Source of the DNA: Deltaproteobacteria bacterium
GTDB taxonomy: Bacteria; Desulfobacterota; GWC2-55-46
DNA: 64,000 bases
Assembly (NCBI GenBank): GCA_016234935.1
Contig: JACRNL010000001.1
Span: 124,001 to 188,000 of the forward strand
Reading direction: 5' to 3'
Shown here: positions 50,211 to 58,522 of the stretch, piece by piece
Position numbering within the stretch: position 1 is the first letter of the stretch
Layout: every line of letters starts with the position of its first letter
The notes under the pieces: model-generated
The model's database searches: none
Told to the model about the DNA's origin: nothing
The model's input: the letters and a program-made list of their open reading frames with translations, nothing else
Program-made: the position numbers and the translations under genes

Positions 50211-52703
50211 TCACTTCTGAAGTTCCATGAAAATATCCACGTGACGCTCCCTGACCCTTGGGTCAAGGACCATCGCCTTTTCAAACGCCTCTTTCGCGTC
50301 TTTCCCCCGGCCTGCCTTCAGGTGCGCGCGAGAGAGGTTCACCCATATCCCCGCGTCGCCGGGAACAATCGAAGCCGCCTCCGCGTAGCTTGCGGCGGCA
50401 TTTGCCGTGTCGCCTTTAAGATAATATATATTGCCCATGTTGTTCAAGACTACGGCGTCCCTGCCGGTTTCCAAAAGCCTTTTGCCGGCGTCCATCGCCC
50501 TGTCTAATAACCCGTCCCTGCCAAAGACTATCATTAACTCCTTAAGGCCCTGCGGCCCCAGCCTTTCAAGGCTCGCGGTAAGATAGCCAATCCTCGCATT
50601 CTCAAGCTCCCTTAGCTCCCCGTGGTACTTTTTTTCAATCTCGCCCTTCGTTACCTTTGCCTCGAAGTCAGCCGCAGGCAGCGTCGGGGGGTTATGCATG
50701 GGCCACGCCTCGCGCAGGTCAATGAACCGCGTCTTTTCGCGCTCCACGCTGAACTCTTCAACGCCCTTTTTCCATGCATCCGTGAAGGATGAGCCGACAA
50801 GGGTCGTCTCAACCGGAACCCAGACCGAGCCGTCTTTTATTATACTGCTTTCCGTGGGAAAACCGAAATACATCCTGTCGTCCTCGTCAACGCCCGCGTC
50901 AAACATCAAGTAGATATGCCCGGGGGCGTCAAGAAGAACGGTCTTTATGCCGGCGGACTCAAGGAGCGACGCGTAAAGGCTCGTCAGATCGTCGCAGTCA
51001 CCGGCCTTTCTCGCGAGCGTCTCCCTCGGGAACTGCACGAAGTCTATGACGGACGTCAAGTCCGACACGACCTGATAAGGGTTGTTCGGGTCTTCGGCAT
51101 AGGTAACGCCCATTACGCCCAATGCCTCAAACAGGGCGCGCGCCGCGACAAGGTTCCTGCTCAGCAAAACGTCCCTGTACCCGCTTATCGTCTGCGTGGC
51201 GAAGGTCATGATGACCGGGTCTTTGGGCGTCACGAATGACGCTATCTTGCCCTTATCGTCCCAGTTAAGCGCGTGCCGCTCGTAGAAATAAACAGGATGG
51301 GTAAGGGTGAGCGCATCCTCCTTCCCAAGGGCCGCGTAGGTAAGCCTTGCCTCGGACTGGATGAAGGTATCCTCCGTGATATCCAGTATTTTATTGTTGA
51401 AGACCGCGTTGACCTCTTTCTTTACCGTCTGGCGCGCAGGGATATCGCCAAGTTCCATCTGCATTGGAAAGTCCATGTAGTTCTTTACGGAGAATATAAG
51501 CCTTACCCCCGTGACCGGCCTGTCGGTGTTGTTTTTAAGGGTGATCTCGCCGAGCGCGCCCTTTGAGTAAAACTTGTAGTTGTTAGAAAAGACCTTCTCG
51601 GTGATTATGTCCGCTTCAAGGGGCGGCAGGCCGCCGAGCCTCCACTCGACCTTCTTGGAAAGCTCCGACAGCGTGTCCTTGAGCCTGCTTGAAACGCCTT
51701 CATACCCCTTTTGAGCGGCAAGCTCCCTGCCCCTTTCCTCGTCGGTGTGGACTATGGAGGAATGCTCTTTAAGCTCGGCCAGCGTCTCATCCGTTGACGC
51801 GTTGTAAAATGCGAGCGTCAGATTGCCTTCTATGTGTTTAAAACCGCTTTTAATGGCAAGCGGGACGATGCCGGTCTCCTCGCTTAGCTCCATGACGATG
51901 CCGGCGAGCTTTTTTCTGTCTCCGAGGGCATAATAATCGCCCCTGCCGAAGTCCTCAATCGTGAAACCAAAGGCGGAAAGTTCCTTTATAAGGGCCTTTC
52001 TCCTGTCATCGCCGCCCTTGCGCGTGAGGATGCCTATGGTGACGGCCTTTGCCTTTTTCTGCAAGCCGAACTCGTCTGAGAGCCTTCCGGTATCTATGAA
52101 CGCGATACACACCATTTTACCGGCGTTATCAAAAAGGATATCTCCGGCGAGGAAGTAGAGACCTGAATTAAGCGCTATCTTTGACTCAAGCAGATCCACC
52201 TGTTTGACCGACGGCTCAGGCAAAAGCGCGTAAAACGCCTTTTTAAGCGCGACTATGAACGCCTTCCTGGGGAAGACGCCGAGATTGACCTCCCCTGCCG
52301 CGGCGCCGCTTGATATCTCCACGAAGAAGGGCTCGGACGCCTTCACCGGCTCCTTTATGCCCGGCAAAGAGACTTCCTTGTTCGTTATAGCCCCGCTAAC
52401 AAGCAGCGAGGCGGCGTCGGCCCGGCCTTCGATGGCCTTTAGCGCGTCCGTGTTCCTGCCGGTCTTGAAAAACGCCCATGCGAGCGCAGGGCTGAAGCGT
52501 TCCTTAAGGTGAGGCGATTTTTCTAAAAATGGAGGAATAACGGCCGCCGCCTTGTCCCAATCTCCGGCTGTTAGAGACGCGGCAACGGCAAGCTCGCCGA
52601 TATCCTCAGGCCTGTCTTCGGCAAAAACAGACTGCAACGAAAAAACTGGCATAAGGACAAGCAACATAAATGCAAAAGCCCGTATAAAGGATGCCATGTT
52701 CAT
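50211..52703 (-). CDS. Secreted transglutaminase-like protein with C-terminal TPRs
   Basis: The 830-residue protein has a signal peptide (FAFMLLVLMPVFSLQSVFA). A large N-terminal region is of unknown fold. A bacterial transglutaminase-like domain (about residues 500-640) has the catalytic Cys in LARKAGDCDDLTSLYASLL and the His in APGHIYLMFDAG. TPRs at the end include NNMGNIYYLKGDTANAAASYAEA and LSRAHLKAGRGKDAKEAFEKA. It lies 7 bp after a CsgG-like lipoprotein gene. Together they suggest a periplasmic or envelope assembly, perhaps proteolytic or crosslinking. The reaction is not known. Confidence 0.8.
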   Translation of the reverse strand: MNMASFIRAFAFMLLVLMPVFSLQSVFAEDRPEDIGELAVAASLTAGDWDKAAAVIPPFLEKSPHLKERFSPALAWAFFKTGRNTDALKAIEGRADAASLLVSGAITNKEVSLPGIKEPVKASEPFFVEISSGAAAGEVNLGVFPRKAFIVALKKAFYALLPEPSVKQVDLLESKIALNSGLYFLAGDILFDNAGKMVCIAFIDTGRLSDEFGLQKKAKAVTIGILTRKGGDDRRKALIKELSAFGFTIEDFGRGDYYALGDRKKLAGIVMELSEETGIVPLAIKSGFKHIEGNLTLAFYNASTDETLAELKEHSSIVHTDEERGRELAAQKGYEGVSSRLKDTLSELSKKVEWRLGGLPPLEADIITEKVFSNNYKFYSKGALGEITLKNNTDRPVTGVRLIFSVKNYMDFPMQMELGDIPARQTVKKEVNAVFNNKILDITEDTFIQSEARLTYAALGKEDALTLTHPVYFYERHALNWDDKGKIASFVTPKDPVIMTFATQTISGYRDVLLSRNLVAARALFEALGVMGVTYAEDPNNPYQVVSDLTSVIDFVQFPRETLARKAGDCDDLTSLYASLLESAGIKTVLLDAPGHIYLMFDAGVDEDDRMYFGFPTESSIIKDGSVWVPVETTLVGSSFTDAWKKGVEEFSVEREKTRFIDLREAWPMHNPPTLPAADFEAKVTKGEIEKKYHGELRELENARIGYLTASLERLGPQGLKELMIVFGRDGLLDRAMDAGKRLLETGRDAVVLNNMGNIYYLKGDTANAAASYAEAASIVPGDAGIWVNLSRAHLKAGRGKDAKEAFEKAMVLDPRVRERHVDIFMELQK

Positions 52704-52710
52704 GCGCGGC

Positions 52711-54666
52711 CTAAAATTTTCCTTCCTTGATAATGGTGTTTATCTTCTCTTCAGCCGGGGCCGTATCAAGGCCCTTCCTTTCGAGAATAAACAGCGCGTC
52801 CACCGCCTTTTCAAGCGCCGGGCGGTAGGCCGAGCGCTTCATCTGAGCATCGGCCTCCTTCACAAGCCTTTGCTCCGGGCTGGCGAACATCTTTTTAAGC
52901 CCGCTGCCTATCTTCTCAACCACGTCCGTCTGGGCCGTCCTCAGGAGGTCGGTGTCGCTGGGAATCTTCGACACCTTCGCGGCGATCTTGAATTCCCCTA
53001 TCTCCACGCCCTCGGCGGCGTCATCCTCCGCGTCAACCCTCTTTTCCGCCACGCCCGTGTTGATGACGTCGCCCTTTGAGTCCACTATGCGGTATGACAC
53101 GGTCACGAGGGCGGTCTTGGCATAATGGGTGAGCTTATACTTTATATCCTCAAAGACCGGCTCGTCAATATACTCCTCTGGTGCGTCGCCTTTGCTTTTT
53201 TTCTCCCATTCGATGTATCTCGGGTTGCGGATGTTCCTCGTGCCGGTCTTGGCGCGAACGGTCTTATTGGTGTCAAATACGTTAGAGTCCACCTTATAGT
53301 TCACCACGTCGCCGAGCAGAAGATGGTCGGCCCCGAGGAGCTGCAAAAAACCTTTAGCGCCCTCTCCGGACTGAAAGGTCTTGACCTCGGACTCCTTCAA
53401 AATGGCCTCTATCGCGCCCCTTTCGAGTATCCTCACGTCCCTGGAAAGCTGTGTATACAGAAAATCCAGCACGCTCGACGTAATGGCCCCTCCGGCGTCT
53501 ACGTTGTAGCTGGGGCCTTTAAAGGGGATTATGGCCAGCGTCTGCATGGCCCTTCTTCGTATCTCGTCCTTGTACCGTTCCTTTACGGTGTTTATATCGG
53601 GATACTCCGGCTGGAGGCGCGAGACCGTCCTCAGGTAAAGGTAAGCGGCCTCCGCGTTGCCCGCCTCGCCTTCCTTCTTTCCCTTCACGTACAATTCATT
53701 CAGCAGACGGGAAATCTCCCTTGCAGGGGTCTTCACCCCTGCCCTTTGCGCCTCGGGGATATCGCCCATCATCTCCACGGACTTTATGAAAAGCGCGCCT
53801 GCCGAAAGCGGCCACTCGTTTTGCATCATCTCAACGCCCCTGGTGAAAAGGGCATTCGCGGCCTTTATGCGCGTCCCGGTAAGCGCCGCGGCGGCTTCAT
53901 CGCTGCGTCCGTATTTAAGGGCATACTTGTAAAGCGCAAGCGCCCTGTCGATGTTGCCGCCCTTGTCCGCGTCCGCCGCCTCTTTAATGTAATACTCAGC
54001 CGTGTCCCTGCCCTTTGCCTCGGCGGCTTTGTCCGCGGCGTCTTTATAATCCGGTTTTATGTAAAGGGCCTCTTCAAAGGCAATCCGCGCGCCCTCCCAG
54101 TTTTCGGCTTCGGCGGCTTTGACGCCGTCAAGATACGCGTCTTCAACCGCCTTTGCGGTAAAGTCCGCCAGCCTGGGCCCAAGCCTTGAGTCAATTTCCG
54201 AGGCGGCCCTGAAAAGACCGGCGGCCTTTTTCCGCTCCTTCTTCACGTAAAGCCCTTCGGCTTCCTTCAACGCCGAATCCGCCTTTGCCGCCGCCACGTC
54301 AATCTCATTTTGCAAACTGTCCGCGACCTGCGAGAGGTCAACGCGCCCTGATATCTCCTTTATCTCAAGAAGGCTCTTCTTGACGGCCTCGAGCATGTCA
54401 AGCGGGGCCGGCCTTTTCATCGCCTCAAAGCCGGCCTTTACCTTTTCAAATTTCCCCGTTGCCACCTGCTTGCCGACGTTTTCCATCTCAAGGCATATGG
54501 ATTCGCTTTGATTCTTTGGACAGACATCTTTAAGGATAACATACGCGTCCTCGTAGCGGGCTGCCTTGACGGCTTCGCTGAACTTCACCCTGTACGCCGG
54601 CGCGGCGCAGGCGGAAACGAAAATCAGCAGATATAAAGGGACAAGACGCCAAAGCGTTTCTCTCAT
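52711..54666 (-). CDS. CsgG-like lipoprotein with tetratricopeptide-type repeats
   Basis: The start at 54666 follows GGAGAACGGTT; upstream in-frame residues are rejected. The 651-residue protein has a lipoprotein signal with lipobox FVSAC. A long helical repeat region (residues about 45-410) resembles TPRs. A CsgG-like domain has LAIIPFKGPSYNVDAGGAIT, then TQLSRDVRILERGAIEAIL, FLQLLGADHLLLGDVVNYKV and VTVSYRIVDSKGDVINTGVA. CsgG-type lipoproteins form or assist outer-membrane secretion channels; homologues also act as regulatory lipoproteins. It heads an operon with the transglutaminase-like and small secreted proteins. Confidence 0.82.
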   Translation of the reverse strand: MRETLWRLVPLYLLIFVSACAAPAYRVKFSEAVKAARYEDAYVILKDVCPKNQSESICLEMENVGKQVATGKFEKVKAGFEAMKRPAPLDMLEAVKKSLLEIKEISGRVDLSQVADSLQNEIDVAAAKADSALKEAEGLYVKKERKKAAGLFRAASEIDSRLGPRLADFTAKAVEDAYLDGVKAAEAENWEGARIAFEEALYIKPDYKDAADKAAEAKGRDTAEYYIKEAADADKGGNIDRALALYKYALKYGRSDEAAAALTGTRIKAANALFTRGVEMMQNEWPLSAGALFIKSVEMMGDIPEAQRAGVKTPAREISRLLNELYVKGKKEGEAGNAEAAYLYLRTVSRLQPEYPDINTVKERYKDEIRRRAMQTLAIIPFKGPSYNVDAGGAITSSVLDFLYTQLSRDVRILERGAIEAILKESEVKTFQSGEGAKGFLQLLGADHLLLGDVVNYKVDSNVFDTNKTVRAKTGTRNIRNPRYIEWEKKSKGDAPEEYIDEPVFEDIKYKLTHYAKTALVTVSYRIVDSKGDVINTGVAEKRVDAEDDAAEGVEIGEFKIAAKVSKIPSDTDLLRTAQTDVVEKIGSGLKKMFASPEQRLVKEADAQMKRSAYRPALEKAVDALFILERKGLDTAPAEEKINTIIKEGKF

Positions 54667-54975
54667 AACCGTTCTCCTTTGACAGGCAATATAAATGCAC
54701 GGGCCGAGGCGCGCAATATGGATGCATTTCAGCGGATTAGGCCTCAGGGCAGGGCGCATGCCTGTAAACGCCGGACGGCAATACCCGGACTTCAAACTAT
54801 CTGAAATGTTTCTATTTTTCGATTACGAATACTTTTTATGTTATAGCAGGTCAACGCGTCCGTCAAGTCCAATATTCTGCCGTTTTTGCCGCCTTTTTTG
54901 CCGCCACACGCCCGATTGACGCGCAAAAATCCCCGCGTTGACTTTGACTGAATATTGGATTAATCTATACCCACG
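54667..54975. other. Divergent spacer between the CsgG-like gene and purM
   Basis: This 309-bp spacer holds no gene. A TTTTGCCGCC unit is repeated at about 54884-54906, and a purM promoter is visible at 54938-54966. I could not place the opposing promoter with confidence. Confidence 0.6.
54938..54966 (+). promoter_or_regulatory. Promoter of purM
   Basis: TTGACT (54938-54943) and TAATCT (54961-54966) are spaced by 17 bp. The -10 ends only 9 bp before the purM ATG, and no Shine-Dalgarno lies between, so the mRNA may be leaderless. Confidence 0.55.
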
Positions 54976-56067
54976 ATGAAAAAACCGGACACTCGCAAAA
55001 AACAGACCGGCCTCACCTACGCCGCGTCGGGGGTTGACATAAACGAAGGCGCACGGCTCGTAAGCCTCATAAAGCGCGGCGTGCGGAGCACTTACAGAAA
55101 AGAGGTCATGGGCGACATCGGCGGCTTCGGCGCTCTCTTTTCCGCGGGCTTTAAAACGCTTAAATATCCCGTCCTCGTCTCCTCGACAGACGGCGTGGGC
55201 ACGAAGCTCAAAATCGCCTTTCTCATGGACAGGCACGACACCATAGGCATAGACCTCGTGGCCATGAGCGTGAACGACATATTGGTAAGCGGCGCGGAGC
55301 CTTTGTTCTTCCTCGACTACTTCGCCTGCGGGAAGTTAAACGCCAAAAAGGCCGCAAGCGTCGTAAAAGGCATAGCAGCGGGCTGCAAGCTCTCCGGCTG
55401 CGCCCTCATCGGCGGAGAGACGGCTGAGATGCCAGGCATCTACTCGCCGGATGAATATGACCTTGCCGGTTTCGCCGTGGGCGTGGTTGACAGGAAAAAG
55501 ATAATCACCGGAAAAAAAATAAAACGCGGCGACAGTATCATCGGCCTTGCCTCAAGCGGGCTTCACTCCAACGGCTATTCGCTCGCGAGAAAGGTCATCT
55601 TCGAGAGCCTGGGACTAAACGTAAAAAGTGTTCTGAAAGAACTCGGCGGCAAGACCGCCGGAGAGATGCTCCTTACGCCGACGCGCATTTACGTAAAGCC
55701 TGTCTTAAAGCTCATGAAGGACTATGAGATAAAAGGCATGGCCCACATAACCGGCGGCGGCTTTACTGAAAACATCCCGCGCATCCTTCCGAGCGGCGTA
55801 AAGGCGGTTATCAGCCGCGGCTCATGGCCTGTGCCTGACATATTCAAGCTAATCCATCTCGGCGGCTCCATCGAAGAAACGGAAATGCTGCGCACCTTCA
55901 ACTGCGGCATAGGCATGATAATGGCAGTGTCCAAACGCGACGAAAGCGCGGTTTTGAAAACTCTAAAAACCCTCGGCGAAAAGGCATTCGCAATAGGCGA
56001 GATAACCAGAGCAGAACGTAATGACAACAGGACTGTGGAGTTTAGCGGAGATAGTGATATATTTTAA
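54976..56067 (+). CDS. purM: Phosphoribosylformylglycinamidine cyclo-ligase PurM
   Basis: PurM closes the imidazole ring to give AIR, the fifth purine step. AIR is also the substrate of ThiC and BzaF. The 363-residue protein has LTYAASGVDINEGARLV, DIGGFGALF, LVSSTDGVGTKLKIAF, IGIDLVAMSVNDILVSGAEPLFFLDY, GGETAEMPG and HITGGGFTENIPRI. Length is slightly above the usual 345 because of the N-terminus. No Shine-Dalgarno precedes the ATG. purN follows after 61 bp. Confidence 0.95.
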   Translation: MKKPDTRKKQTGLTYAASGVDINEGARLVSLIKRGVRSTYRKEVMGDIGGFGALFSAGFKTLKYPVLVSSTDGVGTKLKIAFLMDRHDTIGIDLVAMSVNDILVSGAEPLFFLDYFACGKLNAKKAASVVKGIAAGCKLSGCALIGGETAEMPGIYSPDEYDLAGFAVGVVDRKKIITGKKIKRGDSIIGLASSGLHSNGYSLARKVIFESLGLNVKSVLKELGGKTAGEMLLTPTRIYVKPVLKLMKDYEIKGMAHITGGGFTENIPRILPSGVKAVISRGSWPVPDIFKLIHLGGSIEETEMLRTFNCGIGMIMAVSKRDESAVLKTLKTLGEKAFAIGEITRAERNDNRTVEFSGDSDIF

Positions 56068-56128
56068 TCCGTAATCTGCCGCTAATTTGCCGCGCACAAT
56101 TTAACAAACAAACCCAACGGAACTTTCC

Positions 56129-56767
56129 ATGCTTAAACTTGGCGTGCTTGCATCAGGCGGCGGATCAAACCTTCAGGCGATAATCGACGAGATTGCCGCA
56201 AAAAAACTCGACGCCGAAATAAGGGTCGTCATCAGCAACAAGACAGACGCATACGCACTTACCCGCGCCAAAAACCACGGCATCCCAACGCGCGTCATCA
56301 CGAAGGAAGCGTTTCCCGTCAAAGACGCATTCGACGCCCAGATATGCCGCGCGCTGAAAGAGTCCGGCGTGGAGCTGGTCGTCCTTGCGGGCTACATGAG
56401 GCTTCTTTCCCCTGCCGTCATCAGGGCCTTTCCGCAGCGCATGATGAACATCCACCCGTCGCTCCTGCCGTCGTTCTCCGGCCTTCACGTCCAGCAAAAG
56501 GCGCTTGAATACGGCGTAAAGTTCAGCGGGGCCACCGTTCACTTCGTTGACGAGGGGCTTGACACCGGCCCAATCATAATCCAGGCCGTCGTGCCAGTCC
56601 TTGACAGCGACACCGTCGAGAGCCTCTCAAAACGGATACTCGCCGAGGAGCACCGCATATACCCGGAGGCCATAAGACTCTTCATAGAAGACAGGCTCAC
56701 CGTGGAGGGCAGACGGGTCTTTATTAAAGACCCTGCCGTGCGCGCCATTAAAGAAGCGAAGAAATGA
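56129..56767 (+). CDS. purN: Phosphoribosylglycinamide formyltransferase PurN
   Basis: PurN transfers a formyl group from 10-formyl-THF to GAR. The 212-residue protein has LGVLASGGGSNLQAIIDEI, VLAGYMRLLSP, RMMNIHPSLLPSFSGLHVQQKALEYGVKFSGATVHFVDEGLDTGPII, with the catalytic Asn-His-Asp set readable in MNIHPS, GATVHFV and DTGPI. Its stop overlaps the DUF523 start (ATGA). Length is normal. Confidence 0.95.
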   Translation: MLKLGVLASGGGSNLQAIIDEIAAKKLDAEIRVVISNKTDAYALTRAKNHGIPTRVITKEAFPVKDAFDAQICRALKESGVELVVLAGYMRLLSPAVIRAFPQRMMNIHPSLLPSFSGLHVQQKALEYGVKFSGATVHFVDEGLDTGPIIIQAVVPVLDSDTVESLSKRILAEEHRIYPEAIRLFIEDRLTVEGRRVFIKDPAVRAIKEAKK

Positions 56768-57207
56768 AGCCCCTGCCTCCCGCCGTCATCGTCAGCGCCT
56801 GCCTGCTTGGCCTTAAGACAAGATACAACGGTAAAGACGCCTTAAACCCTGAACTGTTAAAATCACTGAAAGACAAAAACATCATCCCCGTATGCCCGGA
56901 ACAGCTCGGCGGCCTGCCAACGCCGAGGCCGCGCTGTGAGATAACAAACGGCGGCGGCAAAGACGTCCTCGAAGGCAGGGCTCAGGTGATGGACGAACAC
57001 GGCAAAGACGTGACGGCTAATTTCATTAAAGGGGCCGAAGAGGTCTTGAAGACAGCGCGCCTCACAGGCGCGCTGGAAGCGGTATTAAAGGAAAACAGCC
57101 CGTCGTGCGGCGTTCACGTAATCAGCCGCGGCGGAGCGCGCACAAAAGGCGTTGGCGTGACAACGGCGCTGCTTAAAAAGGCGGGGGTGAAGGCAACCGG
57201 AGTATGA
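56764..57207 (+). CDS. DUF523 family protein
   Basis: The 147-residue protein has the DUF523 pattern: VSACLLGLKTRYNGKDALN, IIPVCPEQLGGLPTPRPRCEI, VLKENSPSCGV and RGGARTKGVGVTTALLKKAGV. Conserved cysteines at residues about 11, 45, 57 and 117 suggest metal or redox chemistry. The molecular function is not established to my knowledge. It is translationally coupled to purN and is the last gene of the purM operon. Confidence 0.85.
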   Translation: MKPLPPAVIVSACLLGLKTRYNGKDALNPELLKSLKDKNIIPVCPEQLGGLPTPRPRCEITNGGGKDVLEGRAQVMDEHGKDVTANFIKGAEEVLKTARLTGALEAVLKENSPSCGVHVISRGGARTKGVGVTTALLKKAGVKATGV

Positions 57208-57278
57208 TTTAGTTTAATTTAATATTTGTAGTATATAATTTATATCAATTAAAGATAATTTTAATTAATTTAACCTGC

Positions 57279-57298
57279 CTTCAGGGAGTTCATCCCTT
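57279..57298. repeat. Degenerate palindromic repeat
   Basis: CTTCAGGGAGTTCATCCCTT keeps the modular spacing of the main family but with decayed arms. It lies just beyond the stop of the membrane protein gene. Confidence 0.45.
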
Positions 57299-57303
57299 CG
57301 CCG

Positions 57304-57939
57304 TCATTTAAAAACCAAAAATATCGTGATGCCGTCGTCTATCAGCATAAGCAGCGTTGCAAGGTTTGCGAGATAGATAAACCAGATGGCCATGAAGCCG
57401 AGGCAGTGTATCCAGCGGCCCGCGAAGATGCCGGCGGCGTAGCCTGCAAGCAGGCCGGCCAGCCCGAAAATCAGCGCAATCTGTCTGGATTTGTAAATGA
57501 CGCCTCCTGTCAGCAGACCGGCGCTGAAGCCAAGCACCAGGCAAAAGACGAAGATCGAAGGGACAAAATCAGCGTATGTGTATTTGCGCCCCTGTTCCAC
57601 GCGGCGTAAATATTCAGAGATGACCGCGCCGACAACCAGCGCGACAATCCCCCCTGCCCCTGCGACTGATATTATTATCCCGACGACGGACCCTTTGACG
57701 GCTGAAGGAAACCCGGCAGCCGCAAGCACTGCGCAGACGACGATTATCAGCGGCACTTCGATTAAAAAGTGTTCCCTTGCGTTCCTGTCCCTGTTTCTGT
57801 ATTGCCTGTAACGGTAGAGAAACACCTTAGGCAAAAAACTGAAGTGAAACGCCGTTGACAGGAACGGTGGCGGCTGGGCAGGGGGCAAAAGCACAGACGG
57901 CTCCTGTTGCGGGCTGTCTGTTTTATACGCAGCGGTCAT
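57304..57939 (-). CDS. Membrane protein of unknown function
   Basis: The 211-residue protein has a proline-rich cytoplasmic N-terminus (PQQEPSVLLPPAQPPPFL), then five or so transmembrane helices: FLIEVPLIIVVCAVLAAAGF, GSVVGIIISVAGAGGIVALVV, FVPSIFVFCLVLGFSAGLLTGG, ALIFGLAGLLAGYAAGIF and FMAIWFIYLANLATLLMLI. I do not recognise a family. It follows tRNA-Ala on the same strand and is convergent with the purM operon. Confidence 0.65.
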   Translation of the reverse strand: MTAAYKTDSPQQEPSVLLPPAQPPPFLSTAFHFSFLPKVFLYRYRQYRNRDRNAREHFLIEVPLIIVVCAVLAAAGFPSAVKGSVVGIIISVAGAGGIVALVVGAVISEYLRRVEQGRKYTYADFVPSIFVFCLVLGFSAGLLTGGVIYKSRQIALIFGLAGLLAGYAAGIFAGRWIHCLGFMAIWFIYLANLATLLMLIDDGITIFLVFK

Positions 57940-58061
57940 AGGGCCTCCTGAATTAGAGGTTTTACAGGTCTGACTGTTAAAGCATTCGGCGCTGTGCGCG
58001 CCGGGTGGGGTTTTGGTTCGCGATGGCGGCGCAGTTTACAATGTTCTTGTCACGCCCATAA

Positions 58062-58093
58062 AAAAAAGAGGCTAACCCTTACGGACTAACCCC
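58062..58093 (-). terminator. Possible terminator after tRNA-Ala
   Basis: On the minus strand AGGGGTTAG pairs with TTAGCCTCT, including wobble pairs, and seven T follow. It is weak but correctly placed. Confidence 0.4.
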
Positions 58094-58104
58094 TATGATT
58101 TCCA

Positions 58105-58180
58105 TGGTGGAGGGTACCGGGATCGAACCGGTGGCCTGCTGATTGCGAACCAGCCGCTCTCCCATCTGAGCTAACCCCCC
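58105..58180 (-). tRNA. tRNA-Ala (CGC)
   Basis: A full 76-nt cloverleaf folds on the minus strand with CCA encoded. The acceptor stem is GGGGGGT/ACCCTCC with the G3-T70 wobble that identifies alanine tRNAs. The anticodon loop TTCGCAA gives CGC, and the T-arm is ACCGG-TTCGATC-CCGGT. Confidence 0.95.
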
Positions 58181-58251
58181 GTCACCTGTCTGCGCCGCTT
58201 AAACTTAACCATAGAAAAATATCAAAAAAAAAGGATAACAGCAAGCAATAA

Positions 58252-58398
58252 TTTACCTTCGGCATTTACCTCGTTCAGCTCATCATTGAGCGCTTCAACA
58301 GGGATATGGGAAAAGACGACCAGATGGAAAAGCGGCCGCATCATCTGACGCTTGAGCCTGACCACGCAATCAACTTTGAAAAAATCCCGGAACAATAG
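58252..58398 (+). pseudogene. Possible remnant of a protein gene
   Basis: A 48-codon open stretch with no start (stop TAA just before, TAG at 58396-58398) reads like protein: YLVQLIIERFNRDMGKDDQ, then KRPHHLTLEPDHAINFEKI. It could be the decayed 3' end of a lost gene. I could not identify the parent. Confidence 0.25.
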
Positions 58399-58412
58399 AC
58401 TGCGGCTTCAAT

Positions 58413-58500
58413 TTGAAGGGGCTCAGCCCCCGGCGCGGGAATAATAGTCCGAAAAAAAGGGTTTAGACAAACGTCTAAACCCTTGAAGGGTGTCACACCC
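58413..58500. repeat. Main-family repeat and a derived variant after xfp
   Basis: 58413-58431 is a standard half copy (TTGAAGGGG then CTCAGCCCC). At 58459-58500 a compensated series follows: GGGTTTAGAC/GTCTAAACCC, CCCTTGAAGGG and GGGTGTCACACCC, all still paired. Confidence 0.75.
58452..58482 (-). terminator. Terminator of the ackA-xfp operon
   Basis: On the minus strand GGGTTTAGAC and GTCTAAACCC form a 10-bp stem followed by seven T, about 40 bp after the xfp stop. The stem is part of the repeat series above. Confidence 0.85.
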
Positions 58501-58522
58501 TTTTTTTCAACCGTAACCTTCT

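Noticed and set aside
53125-54189. A 354-codon plus-strand frame opposite the CsgG-like gene
   Set aside because: It is antisense to a lipoprotein gene with good start, signal and domain motifs. No start signal or family pattern was found.
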